NCBI GenBank assembly: GCA_027438535.1
Contig: DAIAMA010000093.1
Location: 1-5,786 of the forward strand
DNA from: a bacterium
GTDB lineage: Bacteria; Pseudomonadota; Gammaproteobacteria; Burkholderiales; Thiobacteraceae
Length of the DNA stretch: 5,786 nucleotides
Reading direction: 5' to 3'
The notes beneath the pieces are model-generated. The model searched no databases. It was not told where the DNA came from and worked only from the letters and a program-made list of their open reading frames with translations. The position numbers and the translations under genes were made by a program. The number at the start of each line of letters is the position of its first letter. Positions within the stretch are counted from its first letter, which is position 1. Below are positions 1 through 5,786 of the stretch, piece after piece.

Positions 1-1
1 T

Positions 2-937
2 CCTCCCGAGCCGCCTAAGCAATCGCCCTTCACACTACTCGATCCGCTACCGGCACACGTCGAGCGTTTATATGGCCACATGTCGGTGGAGCCGAATTTC
101 CCTGCCCGCACTAATGCAGTGGCCAAGATCATTCAAGAGGCATGTAGCCTGGATCAAGACGCCTGTGTCGGCTGGCTATTTTTGCACACCGGCGCGCGCT
201 ATGTAATCGCGCACCCGATTCATGTGGCTATTCTGGGCGAGCTGGTTGCCCGGCATTTAGGGTGGGCAGTGGAAGAGCGTCTGATTTTGCTAAATGCGGC
301 GCTCACCATGAATATCGCCACGTTGGTGCTGCAGCACAAATTGCACCAGCAAGCCGCCCCCCTTTTGCCGCCGCAGTTGGCGCAAATGCGCGAGCACAGT
401 GCGCAGGGTGTCGAATTGTTGCAACAGTTGGGCGTGACGAATGCCGCTTGGCTCGCGGCGGTATTGCAGCATCACGAGCGATTTGACGGAGGCGGTTATC
501 CGGCGGGGCTCAGCGCGGAAAGCCTCGCACGCGAGGCGCGCTTGATCGCGGTGGCCGATGTCTATGCCGCCCTGGTGACCGAACATGCCCATCGCCACGC
601 CTATACGGCGAATGCGGCACTGAAAGAAATTTATTTGCAGCGCGGCAAGCACCTCGATAGCCACATGACGGAAATGCTGATTAAAGTGATCGGCGTGTTT
701 CCGCCCGGTAGTTTCGTGAAACTCGCGAATGGAGAAATTGCCGTGGTCACGCGCCACGGCCCAACGCCCACCGCGCCAGTCGTGCACAGCTTTGTCAATC
801 CGCGCGGCCAAGCGATTAATGTGTATCCCAAGCGCGAGTGCGTGCATGCCGAATTCGCGATCAAAGAAGTATTGCGCGCATCTGAAGTCAACGTCACGCT
901 TAACAATAAGGCGATGCTCTGGATGCACAAAACGTAG
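2..937 (+). CDS. HD-GYP-type phosphohydrolase-like protein with altered HD motif (5' partial)
   Basis: Probable cytoplasmic HD-GYP-family protein; active members hydrolyse cyclic-di-GMP. The frame is open to the left edge. The first ATG (80) lacks a Shine-Dalgarno sequence, and the 26 codons before it read as plausible protein (..PFTLLDPLPAHVERLYGH), so the real start is probably upstream. Numbering from ATG80: His45 (HPIHVA) fits the first metal-ligand position; residues 74-80 read AALTMNIA where active enzymes have AALLHDIG, so the HD pair is Met77-Asn78 and the following Lys is Thr. EHSAQGVELL matches the next conserved His block. HHERFDGGGYP (131-141) is an intact GYP signature, and VADVYAAL follows, with Ala in place of the usual second Asp. 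The C-terminal part (FPPGSFVKLANGEIAVV) resembles the small extension common in HD-GYP proteins. From memory, related betaproteobacterial proteins share this substitution, so it is probably a subfamily trait, not recent decay. Whether it cleaves, binds or merely senses c-di-GMP cannot be decided. Family call strong; activity uncertain. Confidence 0.88.
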   Translation, partial: PPEPPKQSPFTLLDPLPAHVERLYGHMSVEPNFPARTNAVAKIIQEACSLDQDACVGWLFLHTGARYVIAHPIHVAILGELVARHLGWAVEERLILLNAALTMNIATLVLQHKLHQQAAPLLPPQLAQMREHSAQGVELLQQLGVTNAAWLAAVLQHHERFDGGGYPAGLSAESLAREARLIAVADVYAALVTEHAHRHAYTANAALKEIYLQRGKHLDSHMTEMLIKVIGVFPPGSFVKLANGEIAVVTRHGPTPTAPVVHSFVNPRGQAINVYPKRECVHAEFAIKEVLRASEVNVTLNNKAMLWMHKT

Positions 938-1037
938 GGTTACTACCCGCTGCGAAAATGGTCTGAAGCCGCTAGCGGTATTGTGGGAAAAACGGGCTAT
1001 CATATGCCATACGCTTCGCCGGGGAAGGGTACACCGC
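938..1037 (+). other. Intergenic gap between HD-GYP-like gene and sensor kinase
   Basis: This 100-nt spacer is the only real non-coding stretch in the window. It has no GC-rich hairpin followed by a T-run, so I see no intrinsic terminator, and readthrough from the upstream gene is possible. TATCAT at 998-1003 resembles a -10 box, but no acceptable -35 lies 16-18 nt upstream. A perfect 10-bp palindrome, CCGCTAGCGG, sits at 969-978. It could be a regulator half-site pair or chance. The gap is long enough for a separate kinase promoter, but the sequence does not prove one. Confidence 0.5.
1021..1029 (+). promoter_or_regulatory. Ribosome binding site of the sensor kinase
   Basis: The purine run GGGGAAGGG ends 8 nt before the ATG at 1038. 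It decides the start: the frame is open back to 729, but that extension overlaps the upstream gene in another frame and has low-complexity, shadow-like composition. The protein after ATG1038 begins with MRSRLNK followed directly by a hydrophobic helix, as expected for a membrane kinase. Confidence 0.75.
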
Positions 1038-4000
1038 ATGCGCAGCCGCCTCAACAAAATAATACTGGTTTATGCGGCATTTGCCGCATTGTGGATATTT
1101 GGTTCCGACTGGCTGATGGCACAGGCGGTTCACGACCCTCTGCTATTCGACGGGGTCGGTTTGGTCACGGGCCTGATCTTTGTTGCCATCACTTCATTCT
1201 TTTTCTATCTGCTATTGCTGGTTTGGAGCCAGGCGGGAAACACCCGCGAGCCGGTAACCTCGGTTCGCATCGGCGGTTTGGCCGGTGTGTTCTTTGGCTT
1301 ATCCCTGATCGTGCCCATGCTCGGCTATAGCATTTTCCACCTATATGGGCCGCAATTAAGAGAAAGCGTGTTTGCCGACTTAAGCGCCATAGCCGTATTG
1401 AAGACCAATGAGATTGAAGCCTGGCTGGCGCAGCATCAGGCCAATGCTTTCGTATTGGCCAAGGATCAAGACCTGGGCGAGAGTGCGGCGCTATGGTTGC
1501 GCCACCAAGGAAATGGCGCACAGAAAGAATATATCCGCGCGCGGCTGGATGCGGTTCGGCAAGCCTACGGTTACGATGCGATATTGCTTGATGCCACCGG
1601 CCGCAACGCGCTTGTTGTGGGGAAACATCCGGAGACTGACGCAGATATTAGCCGGCATCTATTGCCGCTCGCTTTGCGCAGCGGGCAAGTGCAATGCAGC
1701 GACCTGTATCGTGATGCATCGGGTGTGGTTCATCTGGATTACGTGGTGCCCCTTTTACAAAACGGCGAAGGGTATGCAGCGATATTGCTGCATACGCCAG
1801 TTGAACGTTTTCTGTTTCCGCTTATTCAGCGCTGGCCCACGCCTAGCGCAAGCGCCGAGACCATGCTGCTGCGCCGGGATGGGGATAGCGTGTTGTATCT
1901 CAACGAGTTACGCCATGAGCACAATACCGCGTTGAAGTTACGTACATCGCTCGATAGCCTGAGCTCCGCGGCAATGGCGGTGCGCGCGGGGCAAGCCCGG
2001 CATATCGAAGCCGTGGATTGGCGCGGCGTTCCGGTACTCGCCGCTTCGCGTCCGGTGGCGGGAACGACGTGGTACGTGGTGGCGAAAGTCGACCGCGAGG
2101 AGGCGCTGGCTCCGCGCAAGTACCTCGCCCTATGGGTGAGCGTGGTAGCGCTGGCAGCGGTGGCCGCCGTGGCGATGGCGATACTCCTGCTGTGGCGCCA
2201 GCAGCAGCGCGTGCACCGCCTGGAATTGGCCGCACAGACCGCCGAAAGCGACCGCTTGTTGAAATTGTTTTTCGACTTGCCCTTTGTCGGGATGACCATT
2301 ACTTCACCTACCACTAAGCGTTGGTTGCATGTCAACGATTGCTTGTGCGAAATGTTGGGTTATACGCGCGAAGCATTAATGGAGCTGACTTGGGCGGAGT
2401 TAACGCACCCGGACGATCTCGCCGCCGATGTCACTGAATTCGAGCGCGTATTGCAAGGCAAAAGCGACGGCTACCAAATGGACAAGCGCTTCGTGCGCAA
2501 AGACGGTGCCATCATCTATGCCACCATCGACGTCAAGGCGGTGCGGCGCGCGAGCGGGGGGGTGGAATCATTCGTCGCGACGGTTCAAGACATCAGCGCG
2601 CGCCACCGGATGGAAGCGATGCAACACGGCAACGCTCTGGTTTTGGAGGCCCTGGTCAGGAACGAGCCGCTGGCCGCCGTATTGGCGCATCTGACAGAAC
2701 TTATCGGCAACGTCCTGCCGGGCGCGATTGGCTCCGTGTTACTGCTCGATGCCGATGGTAGGCATCTACGCCGGGGCGCAGTAAGCGGTTTGCCCGAATT
2801 TTTTAATCGGGCCGTCGATAATGCCGAGATCGGTGAAGGCGTGGGGTCGTGCGGCACGGCGGCGTTTCGCGGCACACGTGTGGTGGTGGAAGACATTAAC
2901 GTCGATCCGCTGTGGGAAAATTATCGCGACCTGGCCGCTCAAGCCAATTTGCGCGCTTGCTGGTCGGAGCCCATTCTCTCGAGTGACTCACGCGTGCTTG
3001 GTACGTTCGCGGTGTATTTTGCGAATCCGCACAGCTTCGGTGCGGATGATGATAAGTTGCTGCGCACCGCTGCTAATTTGGCGGCACTGGCCATACAGAG
3101 CAAGCATACGGAGCAAGCCTTGCGCGAGAGTGAAGCCAAATTCCGCGCGATTGTCGATAACGAACCAGAGTGCGTCAAAATTATCGGGCCGGATGGTAGG
3201 CTTAAATTCATGAACCGGGCAGGCCTGGATATGATCGAGGCCGATGATCTGGAACAGGTGGCGGGGCATTCCGTGCTGGAAATCGTAACCCCAGGTTTTC
3301 AACATGCGTTCCGCTCCTTGACCAGGCAAGTCTTGCAAGGCGGGCATGGTACGCTGGAGTTTGGCATTGTCGGCCTGAAAGGCACGCACCGCTGGCTTGA
3401 AACGCGTGCGGTACCGCTGCGCGAAAGCGAGGGTGAGCACTACTCGCTATTGGGAATCACGCGCGACATTACCAAGCGCAAACGCACCGAGCAAGCGCTG
3501 CGCGAGAGCGAAGAGCGCTTCCGTCTGTTGTTCGAGCGCAATCCGGCGCCGATGCTGGTGTACGAGCGCGACAGTCTAAACTTGCTGGCGGTGAACGAAG
3601 CTTTCCAGCGCTTGTATGGTTACAGCCGCGAGGAAGCGCTTGCCCTGCGCTTGCCCCAGCTCTACCCGGAACCGGAAAAAGCCGCGATTGTCGCTTTGAT
3701 TCCTCAACTACGTGGCCATGAGTATGTTGGGGAGTGGCATCACGTGCGCAAGGATGGCACGCTGATCAATATCGTTGCCCATTCCCACGATATCGACTTC
3801 GAGGGGCGGGAGGCGCGCATCGCCGTGCTCCATGACATCACCAAGCGCAAGCGCGCGGAAGACGCGTTGCGGGTGAGCGAGACACGCTATCGCACCTTGC
3901 TGGAAATGGCGCCGTTTCCGGTGGTCATCACACGCTTGCGAGACGGTATTCTGCGTTATGGCAACCGGCGCGCGGAAGCGCAGTTCGGTATCCCGCGTGA

Positions 4001-4973
4001 ACAGGGCATCGGCCAACCCGCCAGCAATTATTATTTGGACCCCGCGGAGCGGGATCGCTTTCTGGATCGCCTGCTGCGCGAGACCACCGTCACGGATCAG
4101 GAATTGCGCTTGCGCGCCGCGGACGGCACGCCATTCTGGGCGCAGATCTCCGCCGCCATGATCGAATTCGAGGGCGAGGCGGCGATTTTTTCCTCCATCA
4201 ACGATATTTCCGCGCGCAAGCAAGCGGAGGATGCGGTGCGTCAACTCAATACCGCATTGGAGCAGCGGGTAGCGGAGCGCACCGCGCAGTTGCAAACCGC
4301 GAATAAAGAATTGGAAGCCTTCGCTTATTCCGTCTCGCATGATTTGAAAGCGCCGCTGCGCGGTATCGATGGCTATAGCCGTTTGCTGCTGGAAGATCAT
4401 GCCGCCGAGCTCGATGCGGAAGGACGCGCTTTTCTCGCCAATATCCGCCGCGGCACCGGACAGATGGCGCAATTGATCGAGGATCTGCTGGCCTATTCCC
4501 GCATCGAGCGCCGCGCCTTGCAATCGGATCAAGTGGATTTGCCGCGCTTGGTGGAAACGGTTATCGCCGAACGCGCGGAGGAAATCGCGGCGCGCGGGGT
4601 GGCACTGCAAGTGGAGATTTCTCAACAAACGGTCGTCGCCGACCGGGATGGCTTGGCCATGGCACTGCGCAATCTCCTCGATAATGCGCTCAAATTTACC
4701 CGCGATGCGCCACGGCCTATAATCGAAATAGGCGTGCGCCGGGAAGGACATGCCTGTATCCTCTGGGTTCGTGACAACGGCATAGGCTTCGATATGAAAT
4801 TTCACGAACGTATTTTCGAGATATTCCAGCGTTTGCAGCTTGCCGAAGATTTCCCCGGTACCGGTATCGGACTCGCCATCGTGCGCAAGGCGCTGCAGCG
4901 CATGGGCGGCCGGGCGTGGGCGGAAAGCGTACCGGGGCAGGGCGCGACTTTTTATATGGAGTTGCCGCTATGA
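1038..4973 (+). CDS. Membrane sensor histidine kinase: TM-dCache-PAS-GAF-PAS-PAS-PAS-HisKA-HATPase
   Basis: Inner-membrane sensor kinase of 1311 residues that autophosphorylates on His and donates phosphate to a receiver. Helices at about 8-30, 39-63 and 78-100, with a basic N-terminus and an Arg-containing loop before the third, put residues 104-361 in the periplasm; this region looks like a two-lobed dCache domain (long helix LKTNEIEAWLAQHQANA, then YDAILLDATGR and ETMLLRRDGDSVLYLNELRH). A fourth helix (362-386) re-enters the cytoplasm. Next come PAS1 (407-518), GAF (533-688, with CGTAAFRGTRVVVEDI), PAS2 (697-812), PAS3 (823-935) and PAS4 (946-1056), then a coiled coil (1062-1095). HisKA carries SVSHDLKAPLRG with phosphoacceptor His1101. 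HATPase_c has N-box RNLLDNALKF (Asn1212, Asn1216), G1 DNGIGFD (1246-1252), F-box IFEIF and G2 GTGIGL (1274-1279), so all catalytic boxes are intact. The catalytic half resembles kinases of the Cph1/bacteriophytochrome group that pair with Rcp1-type receivers, but there is no phytochrome module. The stop overlaps the next gene's ATG. The ligand is unknown. Confidence 0.95.
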   Translation: MRSRLNKIILVYAAFAALWIFGSDWLMAQAVHDPLLFDGVGLVTGLIFVAITSFFFYLLLLVWSQAGNTREPVTSVRIGGLAGVFFGLSLIVPMLGYSIFHLYGPQLRESVFADLSAIAVLKTNEIEAWLAQHQANAFVLAKDQDLGESAALWLRHQGNGAQKEYIRARLDAVRQAYGYDAILLDATGRNALVVGKHPETDADISRHLLPLALRSGQVQCSDLYRDASGVVHLDYVVPLLQNGEGYAAILLHTPVERFLFPLIQRWPTPSASAETMLLRRDGDSVLYLNELRHEHNTALKLRTSLDSLSSAAMAVRAGQARHIEAVDWRGVPVLAASRPVAGTTWYVVAKVDREEALAPRKYLALWVSVVALAAVAAVAMAILLLWRQQQRVHRLELAAQTAESDRLLKLFFDLPFVGMTITSPTTKRWLHVNDCLCEMLGYTREALMELTWAELTHPDDLAADVTEFERVLQGKSDGYQMDKRFVRKDGAIIYATIDVKAVRRASGGVESFVATVQDISARHRMEAMQHGNALVLEALVRNEPLAAVLAHLTELIGNVLPGAIGSVLLLDADGRHLRRGAVSGLPEFFNRAVDNAEIGEGVGSCGTAAFRGTRVVVEDINVDPLWENYRDLAAQANLRACWSEPILSSDSRVLGTFAVYFANPHSFGADDDKLLRTAANLAALAIQSKHTEQALRESEAKFRAIVDNEPECVKIIGPDGRLKFMNRAGLDMIEADDLEQVAGHSVLEIVTPGFQHAFRSLTRQVLQGGHGTLEFGIVGLKGTHRWLETRAVPLRESEGEHYSLLGITRDITKRKRTEQALRESEERFRLLFERNPAPMLVYERDSLNLLAVNEAFQRLYGYSREEALALRLPQLYPEPEKAAIVALIPQLRGHEYVGEWHHVRKDGTLINIVAHSHDIDFEGREARIAVLHDITKRKRAEDALRVSETRYRTLLEMAPFPVVITRLRDGILRYGNRRAEAQFGIPREQGIGQPASNYYLDPAERDRFLDRLLRETTVTDQELRLRAADGTPFWAQISAAMIEFEGEAAIFSSINDISARKQAEDAVRQLNTALEQRVAERTAQLQTANKELEAFAYSVSHDLKAPLRGIDGYSRLLLEDHAAELDAEGRAFLANIRRGTGQMAQLIEDLLAYSRIERRALQSDQVDLPRLVETVIAERAEEIAARGVALQVEISQQTVVADRDGLAMALRNLLDNALKFTRDAPRPIIEIGVRREGHACILWVRDNGIGFDMKFHERIFEIFQRLQLAEDFPGTGIGLAIVRKALQRMGGRAWAESVPGQGATFYMELPL
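3108..3146 (+). repeat. PAS-linker repeat copy 1 (within the kinase gene)
   Basis: Encodes TEQALRESEAKFR (residues 691-703), the signalling-helix linker between GAF and PAS2. It is closely similar in DNA and protein to the linkers at 3486-3524 and 3855-3893. Such near-identical linkers are typical of tandem PAS proteins and suggest domain duplication. This is coding sequence, not a mobile repeat. Confidence 0.6.
3486..3524 (+). repeat. PAS-linker repeat copy 2 (within the kinase gene)
   Basis: Encodes TEQALRESEERFR (residues 817-829) between PAS2 and PAS3, preceded by DITKRKR. It matches copy 1 over TEQALRESE and shares DNA words such as GAGCAAGC and TGCGCGAGAG with it. Confidence 0.6.
3855..3893 (+). 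repeat. PAS-linker repeat copy 3 (within the kinase gene)
   Basis: Encodes AEDALRVSETRYR (residues 940-952) between PAS3 and PAS4, again preceded by DITKRKR. It is more diverged than copies 1 and 2. A weaker fourth relative, ARKQAEDAVRQLN, follows PAS4 at the start of the coiled coil. Confidence 0.5.
4957..4961 (+). promoter_or_regulatory. Ribosome binding site of the Rcp1-like response regulator, inside the kinase gene
   Basis: TGGAG lies within the last codons of the kinase, 8 nt before the ATG at 4970. The ATGA overlap of start and stop (4970-4973) indicates translational coupling, which would keep kinase and receiver amounts linked. It supports the start at 4970 over an in-frame extension to 4916, which would add 18 residues that are only a shadow of the kinase C-terminus. 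Confidence 0.65.
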
Positions 4974-5422
4974 ACTCTCATCTGACTTGCCAACCAATTC
5001 TGCTGGTGGAAGACAATCCGGTGGATTTGGATTTGACCTTACGCGCCTTTGCCAAGCGTAAGCTGAGCAATCCGGTGCACGTGGCTCGCGACGGTGCCGA
5101 GGCCTTAAGCTGGATTCCACGCTGGGAAGCGGGAGAGCCTCGGCCGGCCTTGATTCTGCTGGATTTGAAGCTGCCGAAGGTGGATGGGCTGGAGGTGCTG
5201 CGGCAACTTAAGGGGCATCCGGCCTTGCGCGTCCTTCCTGTGGTCGTGCTCACCACCTCCAGCGAGGATGTCGATATGCAACAGGCGTATCGACTCGGCG
5301 CGAATTCCTACATCGTCAAGCCGGTGGATTTCGATAAATTCATGGAAGTGGCCGCGCAGGTCGAGTTGTATTGGTGCGTATTGAATAGGCTGGTCCCCTC
5401 GGGAGTCGCGGGAGAAAAATAA
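4970..5422 (+). CDS. Single-domain response regulator, Rcp1-type CheY-like receiver
   Basis: Cytoplasmic 150-residue receiver with no output domain, likely the direct phosphotransfer partner of the kinase whose stop codon it overlaps. The full active site is visible: acidic pair Glu14-Asp15 in ILLVEDNPVD, phosphoacceptor Asp65 in LILLDLKLPKVDGLEVL, Thr95 in VVVLTTSSED, and Lys117-Pro118 in SYIVKPVDFDKF. The C-terminal end with a Tyr-Trp pair (ELYWCVLN, 132-139) and the Phe-rich stretch after the Lys-Pro are typical of the Rcp1 subfamily, which usually partners Cph1-like kinases. With no DNA-binding or enzymatic output, it probably acts by protein contact, as a phosphate sink, or as an intermediate in a relay to the next gene product. 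Alternative: a CheY-like motility regulator, but the kinase context makes an Rcp1 role more likely. Confidence 0.93.
   Translation: MNSHLTCQPILLVEDNPVDLDLTLRAFAKRKLSNPVHVARDGAEALSWIPRWEAGEPRPALILLDLKLPKVDGLEVLRQLKGHPALRVLPVVVLTTSSEDVDMQQAYRLGANSYIVKPVDFDKFMEVAAQVELYWCVLNRLVPSGVAGEK
5410..5414 (+). promoter_or_regulatory. Ribosome binding site of the second receiver gene
   Basis: GGGAG lies in the last codons of the preceding regulator, 10 nt before the ATG at 5425. The spacing is slightly long but workable. Together with the 2-nt intergenic distance it supports co-transcription with the kinase and first receiver. Confidence 0.55.
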
Positions 5423-5424
5423 TC

Positions 5425-5786
5425 ATGAATGTATTGTACGTCGAAGATAACGCCGCCGATGCGGACTTGGTGCGGCATCGCTTGGCGCGCGCGGGCGGCT
5501 ATGCGGTTGTAATCGCGCCGACGCTAAAGCAGGCTTGCGACCGCCTGAAAGCGCCGCATGATTTCGATTTGGTGCTGTCGGACTTGCGCTTACCGGACGG
5601 CAGCGGATTGGACCTGCTGGCGTGGATACGCGAGCGGGAACAACCCGTGGCAGTAGTGATTCTGACAGGCTCCGGCGATCAGGAAGTGGCGGTGACGGCA
5701 CTTAAAGCCGGGGCCGACGATTATATCGTCAAACACGATGAATATTTGCAGCGCCTGCCCCAGATTTTGCAAACGGCATTGGCGTG
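5425..5786 (+). CDS. Response regulator receiver domain protein (3' partial)
   Basis: The gene starts 2 nt after the previous stop and is still open at the right edge; 120 codons plus two bases are visible. They form nearly a whole receiver domain: MNVLYVEDNAADADLV with acidic pair Glu7-Asp8, phosphoacceptor Asp53 in LVLSDLRLPDGSGLDLL, Thr81 in VVILTGSGDQE, and Lys103 in DDYIVKHDEYLQRL. The Lys is followed by His, not the usual Pro, as in a receiver subgroup commonly found at the N-terminus of larger proteins. The end of the domain runs into a helix (LPQILQTALA) with no stop, so a fusion to PAS, histidine kinase or GGDEF/EAL modules is likely, though unseen. It resembles the preceding receiver only at general fold level, so the two are not a recent duplication. 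Probable role: a second acceptor of phosphate from the kinase, or the next step in a relay. Confidence 0.9.
   Translation, partial: MNVLYVEDNAADADLVRHRLARAGGYAVVIAPTLKQACDRLKAPHDFDLVLSDLRLPDGSGLDLLAWIREREQPVAVVILTGSGDQEVAVTALKAGADDYIVKHDEYLQRLPQILQTALA

Noticed and set aside
998..1003. Possible -10 box TATCAT upstream of the kinase
   Set aside because: It matches five of six consensus bases, but no reasonable -35 lies 16-18 nt upstream, and TTGTGG at 981-986 is only 11 nt away. Not enough to call a promoter.
729..1037. In-frame upstream extension of the kinase reading frame (103 extra codons)
   Set aside because: It overlaps the HD-GYP-like gene in another frame, its translation is Arg/Cys-rich and unlike a protein domain, and ATG1038 has a good ribosome binding site directly followed by a membrane helix.
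290..1057. Minus-strand open frame of 255 codons opposite the HD-GYP-like gene
   Set aside because: The plus-strand frame carries clear conserved motifs, while this translation is His/Arg-rich with no recognisable family.
3708..4805. Long minus-strand open frame of 365 codons opposite the kinase gene
   Set aside because: It lies entirely antisense to the PAS/HisKA/HATPase coding region, whose motifs are intact, and its translation shows no recognisable domain. Long antisense frames are common opposite GC-rich genes.
4916..4969. Upstream in-frame start for the Rcp1-like receiver
   Set aside because: It would add 18 residues antecedent to the receiver fold that only shadow the kinase C-terminus. 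The ATG at 4970 has its own ribosome binding site and a classic ATGA overlap.
5423..5701. Minus-strand open frame of 92 codons opposite the last gene
   Set aside because: The plus-strand frame encodes a receiver domain with all catalytic residues. The antisense translation is Pro/Arg/Ser-rich and looks like a shadow.

Overview
This 5.8 kb window is a tightly packed, all-plus-strand signal-transduction locus. It probably comes from a betaproteobacterium, perhaps of the Nitrosomonadales/Gallionellaceae kind. That taxonomic call is an inference from overall protein flavour (a betaproteobacterial-type HD-GYP protein with an altered HD motif, and many-PAS sensor kinases) and moderate-to-high GC. 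No rRNA or other marker is present to confirm it.

Layout: (1) Positions 2-937 hold the 3' portion of a gene for an HD-GYP-type protein. Its reading frame is open to the left edge, so the true start lies outside the window. (2) A 100-nt gap (938-1037) ends in a good ribosome binding site. (3) Positions 1038-4973 encode a 1311-residue membrane sensor histidine kinase. Its order is three N-terminal membrane helices, a periplasmic dCache-like sensor, a fourth membrane helix, PAS, GAF, three more PAS domains, a coiled coil, HisKA and HATPase_c. (4) Positions 4970-5422 encode a 150-residue stand-alone receiver of the Rcp1 type, whose ATG overlaps the kinase stop codon (ATGA). (5) From 5425 to the right edge, two nucleotides after the previous stop, a second receiver-domain protein begins and runs out of the window. 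It is probably the N-terminus of a larger multidomain regulator.

How the genes probably work together: the kinase would sense a periplasmic small molecule plus cytoplasmic cues through PAS/GAF, autophosphorylate on His1101 and pass phosphate to Asp65 of the co-translated Rcp1-like receiver and/or Asp53 of the next receiver protein. The upstream HD-GYP-like protein points to a link with cyclic-di-GMP, but its canonical HD metal pair is replaced by Met-Asn, so catalysis is doubtful. No RNA genes, mobile elements, CRISPR arrays or convincing terminators were seen. Nothing here clearly amounts to an undescribed system. The most notable points are the altered HD-GYP active site, the composite input architecture of the kinase, and the kinase-receiver-receiver cascade.
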